Of a stretch of DNA of 64,000 bases, positions 18,731 through 27,606 are shown piece by piece. Position numbers and translations under genes: made by a program. Every line of letters begins with the position of its first letter. The stretch's first letter is position 1. The stretch comes from Desulfosporosinus cupriresistens (lineage in GTDB: Bacteria > Bacillota > Desulfitobacteriia > Desulfitobacteriales > Desulfitobacteriaceae). The notes below the pieces were generated by a model. It made no database searches. It saw nothing but the letters and a program-made list of their open reading frames with translations, and was not told the origin of the DNA. The stretch covers positions 16,911 to 80,910 of the forward strand of contig NZ_MASS01000018.1 of NCBI RefSeq assembly GCF_001707885.1, in the 5' to 3' direction.

Positions 18731-19960
18731 TTGGTTATGAGTGAAAAAATTAAATGGATACAAAACAAGATGCATAAGGAAAATGGAATGGGTGTTTCAA
18801 CCGAACTTTTCAGTAAGTCGGAAATAGATAAGGCTATGAATTTTCATCGGACGTTCCCTGATTATCTGCCTACCCCTTTACGCGAACTTAAAAGACTTGC
18901 TAAGAACTTAGGCGTAAGTGGAATCTATGTCAAAGATGAGTCGTTTCGTTTTGGCTTAAATGCCTTCAAGGCTTTGGGTGGTTCCTATGCGATCGGCCGA
19001 TACCTGGCCCAAAGACTTAACAAAGATATTAGTGAATTGCCATTTGAGGTACTCACCTCCTCAGAGGTTAAGGAAGAATTAGGGGATATTACCTTTGCCA
19101 CGACTACCGACGGGAATCATGGTCGGGGTATAGCCTGGACCGCTCGGCAGTTGCGCCAAAAATCAGTTGTTTATATGCCTAAGGGGTCTTCTCAGTATCG
19201 GCTTGAGAAAATCAGAGAAGAAGGTGCCGAGGCTGAGATCACGGATTTGAATTATGACGATGCGGTGCGCATGACAGCTGTCGAAGCTGAGAAGAATGGT
19301 TGGGTGGTTGTCCAAGATACCTCTTGGGAAGGGTACGAGGAGATCCCAACTTGGATTATGCAAGGCTATGGAACAATGTCGGCCGAGGCTTTAGAACAGT
19401 TAAATAGCTTTGGTGTCCAGAAACCGACTCATATTTTTATTCAGGCAGGGGTTGGAGCGTTGGCTGGATCTGTGCAAGGTTATTTTGCGTCCTTGTTTAA
19501 AGAAAATTGTCCTAAAACAGTGATCGTGGAAGCCAATCAAGCGGATTGTTTATATAAATCAGCCTTGGCAGGGGATGGTAAACCCCGAGTAGTTGGCGGA
19601 GACATGGCAACTGTTATGGCAGGATTGGCCTGTGGAGAACCTAATCTGATTGGTTGGAATATATTGCGTGATTACAGCGATCTGTTTGTTTCCTGTCCTG
19701 ATTGGGTAGCGGCGCGGGGAATGCGTATTTTGGCTAATCCGCTGCTAGGTGATCCAAGAGTGATATCTGGTGAATCTGGCGCGGTGACCGCAGGATTACT
19801 CAGTGCTATTTTGCAAGCTGAAGAGTTTAAAGGGGCTAGGGAAGTGTTAGGATTGGATGAAAACTCACAAATTTTAATCTTTAACACAGAAGGAAATACA
19901 GATCCCTATAAATATCGCAGCATTGTGTGGGATGGAGAATTACCGTCAACTGGTAAGTAA
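18731..19960 (+). CDS. ygeX: 2,3-diaminopropionate ammonia-lyase
   Basis: A 409-residue fold-type II PLP enzyme that turns 2,3-diaminopropionate into pyruvate and two ammonia. Family marks are YLPTPLRELKRLAKNLG, the PLP lysine in FGLNAFKALGGSYAIG near residue 80, and TTDGNHGRGIAWTARQL near residue 125. TTG 18731 lies 5-6 bp after AGGAG and is the better start; ATG 18737 is an alternative. Driven by its own sigma-54 promoter. In the purine pathway it is the step that frees nitrogen and yields pyruvate. Confidence 0.92.
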   Translation: MVMSEKIKWIQNKMHKENGMGVSTELFSKSEIDKAMNFHRTFPDYLPTPLRELKRLAKNLGVSGIYVKDESFRFGLNAFKALGGSYAIGRYLAQRLNKDISELPFEVLTSSEVKEELGDITFATTTDGNHGRGIAWTARQLRQKSVVYMPKGSSQYRLEKIREEGAEAEITDLNYDDAVRMTAVEAEKNGWVVVQDTSWEGYEEIPTWIMQGYGTMSAEALEQLNSFGVQKPTHIFIQAGVGALAGSVQGYFASLFKENCPKTVIVEANQADCLYKSALAGDGKPRVVGGDMATVMAGLACGEPNLIGWNILRDYSDLFVSCPDWVAARGMRILANPLLGDPRVISGESGAVTAGLLSAILQAEEFKGAREVLGLDENSQILIFNTEGNTDPYKYRSIVWDGELPSTGK

Positions 19961-19981
19961 TTGATAGTTACAGGGACACTT

Positions 19982-20095
19982 GACCATCACGGCATCTAGC
20001 CATCCATGGCGATGCTCTAACCTCGAACGTCCTGTTCGAGTCGTGGTCGGCGCGCACCGGATCTCGTTGGAGATAAGGTGCTTCTTTTTTCGTCT
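19982..20095 (+). ncRNA. Structured RNA with three-way-junction fold ending in a terminator
   Basis: After the ygeX stop there are nested pairings. GACCA-CACG (19982-19991) can pair with CGTGGTC (20042-20048). It encloses hairpin GCAT-GCCAT/ATGGC-ATGC (about 19993-20016) and hairpin CTCGAAC/GTTCGAG (about 20022-20040). A terminator hairpin GCACC-ATCTC/GAGAT-GGTGC with TTCTTTTTT follows (to 20090). It may be the structured 3' end of the ygeX mRNA, a small RNA or a leader of the regulator gene. It does not fit a tRNA or a riboswitch class I recognise. Confidence 0.5.
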
Positions 20096-20192
20096 AAAAG
20101 GAATTTTGCGGCTGTGGTCAATTGGAATAAGCGAGATGCTGAAAAATTGTATATAATATAGTTTAAAAGCAAACTAAAATATGAGGTAAAGC

Positions 20193-21938
20193 ATGTATCG
20201 TCTTAGTGATATTAAGAGCACAGTACAACAAACTGCAGATGCCATTGCTGCAGCTCTAAAGATTGAGGTTGAAATTGCCGATTCCGATCTTATACGGGTT
20301 GCAGGGACGGGAAAATATAAGAGCCAATGCGGTTTTCCGATGGATGATGGTTTTGTTTATCGGCATGTGATGGAGACTGGAGCAGCAGTAATTATTGACG
20401 ATCCTGGATTTAATGATCTCTGTCAGCCTTGTCCAAGCCGGGGGAATTGTCAGGAGTATGCGGAAGTAGCTATTCCAATACGCGTAGAAGAACATATTAT
20501 AGGGGCGATTGGCTTAGTAAGCTTCAATGAAAAGCAAACGAAACGTCTAATGGATAACAAGCAATCTTTGCTGCTCTTTCTGGAAAAGATGGCCGAACTC
20601 CTTGTCGGAAAGGTTATTGAAAATCAGCATAATTATGAACGAGAATTGATGACGAGCCAATTGCTCACGGTGTTAAATCTCTTGCACGATGGGATCTTAC
20701 TGATCAATGACCAGCAGCACGTGACGCATTATAATACCTTAGCTGCTAAATTACTGGATATTGACGAAAACCAAGATCAGGTTTTGTATCAATTGTTGGA
20801 TGATAAAAGGCTATGGTTCGCAGTGGAACGGGGGGACCCTTTTTCTGGTCCGATTCGAGGGAAAAGGGTGGCCACCCAACTTTACTGTGATGTTGTCCCT
20901 ATCAAAAATAACGGGGTCATTGAAGGCGCAGTAATCTCGGTAAAAGATATTAAGCAAATTAAGAAACTGGTCAAAGAGGCAACTGTCAGTGAGATCGAAA
21001 CCCATTTCTCACAGATCATTGGCGAGTCTCCTAAAATGAACACCTTAAAAGCGTTGGCTTTACACGTGGCTCCGAGCAAGGCAACGCTCCTGATTCAAGG
21101 CGAGAGCGGCACAGGCAAAGAACTGTTAGCGCGGGCTATTCATCAAAGCAGTAAGCGAAAAGGACATGCCTTTATTGCCATAAATTGCGGAGCCATTCCT
21201 GAAAATCTCCTGGAAAGTGAACTGTTTGGCTATGAAGAAGGATCGTTCACGGGTGCCAGACGGGGTGGCAAACTGGGGAAATTTGAGTTAGCGCACAATG
21301 GTACGATTTTTTTAGATGAGATCGGAGACATGCCCCTGCACTTGCAGGTCAAAATCCTCAGAGTCTTACAAGAAAGAAGAGTTGAACGCATTGGTGGGAC
21401 GCGCTCTATTCCTCTGGACGTTCGAATAATCGCAGCAACGCACAGGGACTTAGATGAAATGGTAAAAACGGGAGAGTTTAGAGAAGATCTCTATTATCGT
21501 TTAAGTGTAATTCCTTTAACGATTCCGCCGCTTCGTGAACGTCTTGAGGATGTGCCAATTTTAGTTCAATTTTATTTGGATTATTATGCTACAGTAACCG
21601 ACAGGTCGGTTAGTGGCATCACCCAGGAAACGATAGATATCCTAGCTAACTATTCGTGGCCAGGTAATGTCCGCGAATTGGGTAATGTGATTGAATATTG
21701 CGTCACAATGGTGGCTGGAGGAAACATTACCTCCGACACTTTACCCCAACGGTTTAAAACTCTACTCAAACCCGAGTCTCAAAACTCATCCCTTAATTTA
21801 AAGAAGTTAGAGCGGGAAGCGATTCTGAAGGCCTTAAGTCTGGTTGATAGTGAGGGGCATAAGGACGATGCGGCAAAATTACTGGGAATTAGCAGAGCAA
21901 CCCTCTATCGGAAGATTAAGGAGTATCAAATTGGCTGA
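20193..21938 (+). CDS. sigma-54 enhancer-binding activator with cysteine-rich sensor and PAS domain
   Basis: A 581-residue activator. The N-terminal ~145 residues form a sensor with clustered cysteines (CGFPMDDG and CQPCPSRGNC), which could bind a metal or Fe-S cluster (inference). A PAS domain follows (~150-260). The AAA+ domain has Walker A GESGTGKE, the sigma-54 loop GSFTGARRG and Walker B LDEIGD. The C-terminal Fis-type HTH is DDAAKLLGISRATLYRKIKE. It lies between ygeX and ygeY, both with -24/-12 promoters. GTCTCA-N3-TGAGAC dyads just after the gene are its likely sites before ygeY. Confidence 0.92.
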   Translation: MYRLSDIKSTVQQTADAIAAALKIEVEIADSDLIRVAGTGKYKSQCGFPMDDGFVYRHVMETGAAVIIDDPGFNDLCQPCPSRGNCQEYAEVAIPIRVEEHIIGAIGLVSFNEKQTKRLMDNKQSLLLFLEKMAELLVGKVIENQHNYERELMTSQLLTVLNLLHDGILLINDQQHVTHYNTLAAKLLDIDENQDQVLYQLLDDKRLWFAVERGDPFSGPIRGKRVATQLYCDVVPIKNNGVIEGAVISVKDIKQIKKLVKEATVSEIETHFSQIIGESPKMNTLKALALHVAPSKATLLIQGESGTGKELLARAIHQSSKRKGHAFIAINCGAIPENLLESELFGYEEGSFTGARRGGKLGKFELAHNGTIFLDEIGDMPLHLQVKILRVLQERRVERIGGTRSIPLDVRIIAATHRDLDEMVKTGEFREDLYYRLSVIPLTIPPLRERLEDVPILVQFYLDYYATVTDRSVSGITQETIDILANYSWPGNVRELGNVIEYCVTMVAGGNITSDTLPQRFKTLLKPESQNSSLNLKKLEREAILKALSLVDSEGHKDDAAKLLGISRATLYRKIKEYQIG

Positions 21939-21963
21939 AACGATGTATCAAAACTGGATTCTT

Positions 21964-22060
21964 GTCTCAAAATGAGACTGAATGCAAAGTGAGTCGAATC
22001 GGTGCCGTTCTAGAGAGATGATTTGTCTAGTTTCGTTAAATTACTATCTCAATTTGAGAC
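21964..22060. promoter_or_regulatory. Two TCTCA-N3-TGAGA dyads, probable activator sites for ygeY
   Basis: GTCTCAAAATGAGAC (21964-21978) is a perfect dyad and ATCTCAATTTGAGAC (22046-22060) differs only at the first base. They are 82 bp apart, centre to centre, and 85-180 bp upstream of the ygeY sigma-54 promoter. They differ from the TTATC dyads before xdhA, which suggests two activators divide the regulon. Confidence 0.75.
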
Positions 22061-22143
22061 TGAGGAAAAGAATAGAGGATGGATTTACGGGAGATCGGCA
22101 ACTTAAATGAGCCTCCAGAACGACTTTTTGTTACTTAGGCAAT

Positions 22144-22159
22144 TGGCATAGTTATTGCA
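22144..22159 (+). promoter_or_regulatory. sigma-54 promoter of ygeY
   Basis: TGGCATAGTTATTGCA, with GG-N10-GC spacing, lies about 85 bp before the ygeY start. Confidence 0.85.
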
Positions 22160-22244
22160 TTAAATAGAACCAGAAAGATCAAACTAAAGCATGGTTTAAG
22201 CTACATCATCGATCGACCAAGAGGAGCGAAAGGGGAATATTATT

Positions 22245-23492
22245 TTGGATACTAATTTTGCAAAAGTTCTTGACCTGGCCAAAAAATATGAGCCAGAAAT
22301 AAGTCGGTTTTTACGGGACCTTATCGCCATTCCTGGCGAAAGCTGCGATGAAAAGAAAGTCGTCCTGCGTATCAAAGAAGAGATGGAAAAAGTAGGATTC
22401 GACAAAGTGGATATTGACCCAATGGGCAACGTCTTAGGTTATATTGGTCACGGCAAACATTTGATCGCGATGGATGCGCACATTGACACGGTTGGCGTCG
22501 GCGACCCAAGCCTTTGGAAGTATGATCCTTATCTGGGGTATGAAGATGAAGAAATCATTATTGGGCGCGGTACCTCTGACCAGACTGGCGGAATGGCTTC
22601 CATGGTTTACGCTGGAAAGATCATCAAGGATCTCGGTTTAGAAGATGACTATACTCTGGTTGTCGTTGGTTCTGTACAGGAAGAAGATTGTGATGGCTTA
22701 TGCTGGCAGTACATTATTAATGAAGACAAAGTTGTACCAGAGTTCGTAGTAATTACCGAACCGACCGATGGGAAGATTTATCGAGGACACCGCGGTCGGA
22801 TGGAAATTAAGGTTATGACCAAGGGAGTTAGTTGTCACGGCTCGGCGCCGGAGCGCGGTGACAATGCGATCTACAAAATGGCCCCGATTATCTCAGAACT
22901 TCGTGCTCTCCATGAAAATCTCTTGGATCACCCGTTTCTTGGTAAAGGGAGCTTGACAGTTTCTGAAATCTTCCACACCTCTCCATCCCGTTGTGCGGTT
23001 GCTGACAGTTGTTGGATTTCCGTTGATCGTCGTCTAACTGCGGGCGAATCCTGGGAATATGCTGTTCAGCAGATTAAAAACCTTCCTTCGGTAAAATCTT
23101 CAGGTGCAGAAGTTACGATGTATATGTATGAACGACCTTCTTATACTAATTTAGTTTATCCGACAGAATGCTATTTCCCAACTTGGCTCATCGAGGAGGG
23201 GCATCCAGTAAGTTCTACCTTGGAAGATGCGTATAAAGGTTTATTCGGTAAAGATCCAGTGGTTGATAAATGGACGTTCTCCACAAACGGCGTTTCGATC
23301 ATGGGACGTTATGGAATCCCTTGCATTGGTTTTGGTCCTGGTCATGAAGATCAAGCCCACGCTCCGAATGAACGGACTTGGAAAAAGGAACTGGTCGATT
23401 GCGCGGCAATGTATGCGATGATACCGAGTATTTTTGTTCAAAAGTATGCTGAGTTGATGCCTAAGGCAACTGAGAATTTGGTGAAGTTGTAG
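22245..23492 (+). CDS. ygeY: YgeY, M20-family metallohydrolase
   Basis: A 415-residue M20 peptidase/deacylase. Metal-site motifs are [13 protein letters not shown] near residue 80, [18 protein letters not shown] near 105, QEEDCDGL near 145, and a late histidine in [15 protein letters not shown]. Start TTG 22245 follows AAAGGGG. YgeY belongs to the conserved purine-degradation set and is thought to hydrolyse an open-ring intermediate. It has its own sigma-54 promoter and is followed by ygeW, arcC, hyuA and the second hydroxylase, although a 370-bp gap separates it from ygeW. Confidence 0.9.
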   Translation: MDTNFAKVLDLAKKYEPEISRFLRDLIAIPGESCDEKKVVLRIKEEMEKVGFDKVDIDPMGNVLGYIGHGKHLIAMDAHIDTVGVGDPSLWKYDPYLGYEDEEIIIGRGTSDQTGGMASMVYAGKIIKDLGLEDDYTLVVVGSVQEEDCDGLCWQYIINEDKVVPEFVVITEPTDGKIYRGHRGRMEIKVMTKGVSCHGSAPERGDNAIYKMAPIISELRALHENLLDHPFLGKGSLTVSEIFHTSPSRCAVADSCWISVDRRLTAGESWEYAVQQIKNLPSVKSSGAEVTMYMYERPSYTNLVYPTECYFPTWLIEEGHPVSSTLEDAYKGLFGKDPVVDKWTFSTNGVSIMGRYGIPCIGFGPGHEDQAHAPNERTWKKELVDCAAMYAMIPSIFVQKYAELMPKATENLVKL

Positions 23493-23503
23493 GTTGGAGC
23501 AAG

Positions 23504-23690
23504 GCGTCATTACTCCGGTCGCACACGTTTCGTCGCTACTCCGGTTAACGCTGAAGCTAAAACGTCAAAACCCTTGTGCTTTCTGCATGTTAACCGTTGA
23601 CAGTTTCTTCACGCTTCAGCATTAACCTTCGCTTACGCGACTCCACTAATGTGCTCGCTCCGTAATGACGCCTCAGCTTCGAGGGCGCGG
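23504..23690. repeat. Imperfect long inverted repeat in the ygeY-ygeW gap
   Basis: GGCGTCATTACTCCGG near 23504 mirrors CCGTAATGACGCC near 23663. Further inside, GGTTAACGCTGAAGC mirrors GCTTCAGCATTAACC. The two arms are tens of bases long with mismatches and could fold into one large hairpin. No ORF lies inside. It looks like a dispersed hairpin repeat or a decayed small mobile element. Confidence 0.6.
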
Positions 23691-23870
23691 GGAGGCGCTG
23701 GGTGACTACGGGGGCTTTGTCGCGATTTCGGCGTAACCTTTGGTTACGCTACTGCGCTCCGGCACGTTGGGTTTGTCGTCAACCTTTAGTTGACGCGATG
23801 AAGGTTAGTATCGATAATTAGAGGTTTAATTAGGTTCCTTAAAATAAACAATATATAGGGGGAAAAACAA

Positions 23871-24875
23871 ATGCAAACCGTTTTTAGAGGAAGACATTTC
23901 ATTAACTTAGAGGACTTTACGAAAGAAGAAGTCGACACGATGATCGAGGTTTCCTTGGAGCTTAAGAAGAAGTTTGCGATGGGTGAAGATACTCCTTATC
24001 TGCATAACAAAACGGGCTTTTTAATGTTCTTTGAGCAATCGACTCGGACCAGAAACTCGATGGAAGCTGGTATGGCTCAACTAGGTGGTCACGCAGGATT
24101 CTTGGATTCTAGCAGCATGCAGGTTGCTCATGGTGAGACGGCGAAGGATACAGCGATTATTCTTTCACGGTTTGGTCATATGATTGCTTGCCGTTATTGC
24201 AACTGGGGTCGTGGGAATGCTTATTTGAATGAAATGGCTAAATGGTCTGCAGTTCCAATTATGAACTTGCAATGTGATCTTTATCATCCTTTCCAGGCTT
24301 TAGCCGATTTGATGACGATTAAAGAGAAAGTCATCGATTTGAGACGGAAGAAAATTTCAATTATCTGGGCTTATGCCGAGAGCCATAAAAAACCGATTTC
24401 CGTACCTGTTTCCCAAGTTCTACTCTTCCCTCGTTATGGCATGGATGTTTGGTTGGCTTATCCAAAAGGTTGGGAGCTTCCTGAGTGGGTTATTACTCAA
24501 GCCAGAGAAAATGCTGAGAAGTATGGCGGTACTCTAACAATCACGCATGATGAAGCTGAAGCATATAAAGATGCGGATATCGTTATTCCGAAGAGCTGGG
24601 GCAACTGGGTCACTGACCAAACAGGGGCTACAGAAACTGGTGCCAGTAAAGTTATTGATGATGCTTTAATTGCTAATAAGAGCTGGAAGTGTACGGAAGC
24701 TAAAATGGCTACAGCCAGCAAAGATGTTATGTATATGCATGCTTTGCCTGCTGACCGCAACAACGAAGTTGAAGATGCTGTTATTGATGGACCGCAGTCT
24801 ATTGTTTATGATGCTGCAGAAAACCGCTTGCATACAGCTAAGGCTGTTATGACCTTGTTGGTAGGTGGAAAATAA
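23871..24875 (+). CDS. ygeW: YgeW, knotted carbamoyltransferase family
   Basis: A 334-residue member of the aspartate/ornithine carbamoyltransferase superfamily. The carbamoyl-phosphate loop FEQSTRTRNSMEAGMAQLGG lies near residue 52. The second site DLYHPFQALADLMTI lies near 138 and the closing loop MHALPADRNNEV near 283. Its relatives are the YgeW group of purine clusters, not biosynthetic OTC. Directly followed by carbamate kinase, so it probably runs in the phosphorolytic direction, releasing carbamoyl phosphate from a ureido intermediate. Confidence 0.9.
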   Translation: MQTVFRGRHFINLEDFTKEEVDTMIEVSLELKKKFAMGEDTPYLHNKTGFLMFFEQSTRTRNSMEAGMAQLGGHAGFLDSSSMQVAHGETAKDTAIILSRFGHMIACRYCNWGRGNAYLNEMAKWSAVPIMNLQCDLYHPFQALADLMTIKEKVIDLRRKKISIIWAYAESHKKPISVPVSQVLLFPRYGMDVWLAYPKGWELPEWVITQARENAEKYGGTLTITHDEAEAYKDADIVIPKSWGNWVTDQTGATETGASKVIDDALIANKSWKCTEAKMATASKDVMYMHALPADRNNEVEDAVIDGPQSIVYDAAENRLHTAKAVMTLLVGGK

Positions 24876-25826
24876 TTGAATGCATTAGCTGTAGTGGCCA
24901 TAGGTGGAAATTCTCTGATTCGTGATAAGGCACATGAATCGGTTGAGGATCAATATCTGGCTGTTGTGGAAACAGCTAAGCATATTGTCGGAATGATTGA
25001 GCAAGGTTACGAAGTGATTATTACTCATGGCAATGGACCACAAGTTGGTTTTATCTTGAGAAGGTCAGAAATTGCTAAAGATGTTGCAGCTATGCATCAG
25101 GTGCCGTTAGTTAGTTGTGGCGCAGATACGCAAGGGGCGATCGGCTACCAAATTCAACAAGCCATGGATAATGAATTTAAGAAAAGGGGTCTTAACAAAT
25201 CGGCTGTGACGATTGTGACTCAAGTACTTGTTGACGAGAAGGACCCTGCTTTCCAGAAACCGGGTAAGCCGATTGGCTCGTTCTATTCCAAGGAGCAGGC
25301 CGAGATCATTCAACAGGCAAACCCGACTTGGGTTATGGTTGAAGATGCTGGCAGAGGGTATCGGCGGGTAGTCGCATCTCCCCGGCCGCAAGAAATTGTG
25401 GAAAAAGACGTCATTAGTAAACTAGCGCATGAAGGGTATTGTGTTGTTAGTGTTGGTGGCGGGGGGATCCCTGTCTTCAAACGGGAGGATGGATTGCTAC
25501 AGGGCGTGGATGCTGTGATCGATAAAGATTTTGCTTCGAGTCTTTTGGCTTCCCAAATCAAAGCCGACTTGTTAATTATCTCAACGGGCGTGCCCACGGT
25601 GTATTTGAATTATGGCAAACCCGATGAAAAGGCTTTAGATAAAGTATCGTTAGCAGAACTAAAGCAATATGTGACGGAGAATCACTTTGCACCGGGAAGT
25701 ATGCTGCCTAAGGTTCAAGCTGTCATTGACTTTTTGGAAAATGGCGGGAAAAAAGCGATCATTACAAATCCTGAATCATTGGAAGAAGCCATTGCCGAAA
25801 AGGCCGGAACTCATGTCTATGCGTGA
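24876..25826 (+). CDS. arcC: Carbamate kinase
   Basis: A 316-residue amino acid kinase-fold enzyme that makes ATP from carbamoyl phosphate and ADP. Motifs are VVAIGGNSLIRD at the N-terminus, ITHGNGPQVGFIL near residue 50, VEDAGRGYRRVVASP near 152 and SVGGGGIPVF near 195. TTG 24876 directly follows the ygeW stop, with GGTAGGTGG upstream inside ygeW, so translation is coupled. This is the energy-conserving step of the pathway. Confidence 0.95.
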   Translation: MNALAVVAIGGNSLIRDKAHESVEDQYLAVVETAKHIVGMIEQGYEVIITHGNGPQVGFILRRSEIAKDVAAMHQVPLVSCGADTQGAIGYQIQQAMDNEFKKRGLNKSAVTIVTQVLVDEKDPAFQKPGKPIGSFYSKEQAEIIQQANPTWVMVEDAGRGYRRVVASPRPQEIVEKDVISKLAHEGYCVVSVGGGGIPVFKREDGLLQGVDAVIDKDFASSLLASQIKADLLIISTGVPTVYLNYGKPDEKALDKVSLAELKQYVTENHFAPGSMLPKVQAVIDFLENGGKKAIITNPESLEEAIAEKAGTHVYA

Positions 25827-25834
25827 GCGAAGTT

Positions 25835-26185
25835 CGAGGCGCGAGATGCGAGGTTCGAATTTCTAATTAGAAGACTAGAGATCGTACTTCGTCTGGGTTC
25901 TTAGAATAGTTTAAACAAAACTTGAGTAGGAGATTAAGTCTCCCTCTCAAGTAAGCTTCCTGTAGGCTACGTGCATAGGGATAGTCTGAGGATTGCAGAA
26001 TAAAGATGAGCGCAGAGACATTCCCTCGTGGAAGGCGATCTGCGTCAAGTCTTAATCAGCTATGCTGTGAGGTGGGTCTCCAGTTTTTTAGTATAAGTCT
26101 CAAAGTTGAATTTGATTGTTTAAGGTTCCGCAGAGCGAGGTTTGGAATTCTAAGTTCGATGTTCGCGCATCATGCATCGCACTTC
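25835..26185. repeat. Imperfect inverted repeat flanking an RNA-like region
   Basis: GCGAAGTTCGAGGCGCGAGA near 25829-25850 and its continuation to TTCTAATT near 25866 mirror 26145-26188, read on the other strand (GCGAAGTGCGATGCATGATG...TTAGAATT). Roughly 40-nt imperfect arms enclose about 270 bp. No target-site duplication or coding sequence is evident. Confidence 0.45.
25918..26100 (+). ncRNA. Candidate leader RNA with attenuator-like end, upstream of hyuA
   Basis: Three local structures are visible. The first is a hairpin with ACTTGAG/CTCAAGT and GGAGA/TCTCC arms (25920-25952). The second is CGCAGA/TCTGCG with an inner TTCC/GGAA helix (about 26013-26050). The third is a terminator-like CTG-GAG/CTC-CAG hairpin before TTTTTTA (about 26068-26095). 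GATTAAG in the first loop can pair with CTTAATC at about 26051, just before the last hairpin, so two folds compete. It does not fit a class I know, and an ordinary 5' UTR remains possible. Confidence 0.4.
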
Positions 26186-26202
26186 GCAAAGGAGAAGTGA
26201 AC

Positions 26203-27606
26203 ATGGGTATAGTGTTAAACGGTGGAACTATTGTCACAGCTGGCGATGTATATCAAGCTGACGTCCGCATTGAGGGTGAGAGAATTGTGACCATTGGTCA
26301 TGACATCAAGCAAGCCGAGGATCAGATGATAAATGTGGACGGCTGCTTTTTATTTCCCGGAGGGATTGATCCGCATACCCACTTTGATCTCCCGGCAGGA
26401 GATATCGTGACTTCAGATGATTTCTTATCTGGTTCGCGAGCAGCGATCCTGGGTGGGACGACCACAATCCTAGATTTTGCCACACAGTTTAAAGGGGAAA
26501 CCCTGAAAATGGGCTTAGAGAATTGGCACGCCAAAGCCGAGGGTAAATGTTACGTTGACTTTGGCTTTCATATGGCAATAACTGATTGGAATGATCAAGT
26601 TGCCCAAGAAATGACCGATTTGGTTCATCAGGAGGGTGTGTCTTCGTTTAAGCTATATATGGCTTATAAAAATATCCTGCAAGTCGATGATAGTGCCTTG
26701 CTGCAAGCCTTGCGCCAGGCAGGTGAGTGTGGGGCACTCGTCTGTGTTCATTGCGAAAACGGTGATGTCGTTGATTATTTGGTGCAAGAAGCTCGTAGTC
26801 AGGGGAAGTTTGCTCCTTATTTTCACCCGCTGACCAGGCCGCCCGAAGCAGAAGAAGAGGCAACCAACCGGGTTATTACCCTGGCTCAGATTGCGGATTC
26901 CCCTCTCTATATAGTCCATCTCACTTGTCGTGGAGCGCTTCAGGCTGTAGTGAAAGCCAAATTCAAAGGATTAAATGTCTATGCGGAAACTTGCCCACAA
27001 TACCTCTTGCTCGATGACAGTTATTATCGTGCGGAAGGATTTAACGGTGCCAAGTATGTAATCTCGCCGCCCTTGCGTTCAAAAGACCATCAGGCGGGGT
27101 TGTGGTCTGGTTTACAAACGGGGATCTTAGATACCGTAGCGACGGACCATTGTGCCTTTAATTATAAAGGGCAAAAGGACTTAGGTTCAGGCGATTTCAG
27201 CAAGATTCCAAGTGGAGCGCCTGGAGTAGAAACGCGTATGGGATTGCTTTACACGTACGGAGTTGTGACAGGAAAATTAACGATCAACGAATTTGTGGCC
27301 CTGACTTCGACGAAGGCGGCAAAATTATTCGGCTTGTTCCCTCGCAAGGGAACGATCGCCCCCGGCAGTGACGCAGACATAGTTGTCTGGGATCCCCGGG
27401 TTTCATCCATCATTACGGTAGAGACACTTCATCAACAAGTTGACTATACTCCCTACGAAGGCTTCGAGCAGAAGGGCCAAGCCAAACATGTCTTTCTACG
27501 TGGTAAACAAGTTGTGAAGGACGGTCAACTTCAGGAGGCAGGACCCACAGGGATATATTTATCCCGCAAGCCATTTCTTAAGAGAAAGGTTGGGGGAAAT
27601 GTTTAA
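26203..27606 (+). CDS. hyuA: D-hydantoinase/dihydropyrimidinase family hydrolase
   Basis: A 467-residue cyclic amidohydrolase. Metal motifs are GGIDPHTHFDLPAG near residue 52, the carboxylated-lysine region SSFKLYMAYKN near 148, YIVHLTCRGAL near 238 and VATDHCAFN near 313. ATG 26203 follows AAAGGAGAAG; the frame is open further upstream but without a ribosome site. Within purine clusters HyuA is expected to open a ring of a reduced or hydrated purine intermediate. Its end overlaps the next gene by 8 bp. Confidence 0.92.
   Translation: MGIVLNGGTIVTAGDVYQADVRIEGERIVTIGHDIKQAEDQMINVDGCFLFPGGIDPHTHFDLPAGDIVTSDDFLSGSRAAILGGTTTILDFATQFKGETLKMGLENWHAKAEGKCYVDFGFHMAITDWNDQVAQEMTDLVHQEGVSSFKLYMAYKNILQVDDSALLQALRQAGECGALVCVHCENGDVVDYLVQEARSQGKFAPYFHPLTRPPEAEEEATNRVITLAQIADSPLYIVHLTCRGALQAVVKAKFKGLNVYAETCPQYLLLDDSYYRAEGFNGAKYVISPPLRSKDHQAGLWSGLQTGILDTVATDHCAFNYKGQKDLGSGDFSKIPSGAPGVETRMGLLYTYGVVTGKLTINEFVALTSTKAAKLFGLFPRKGTIAPGSDADIVVWDPRVSSIITVETLHQQVDYTPYEGFEQKGQAKHVFLRGKQVVKDGQLQEAGPTGIYLSRKPFLKRKVGGNV

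Noticed and set aside
19982..20060. tRNA-like sequence (GTTCGAGTC, CGCGCACC)
   Set aside because: The T-arm-like part is a 7-bp hairpin with a 5-nt loop, and no acceptor or anticodon arm of proper length can be formed.
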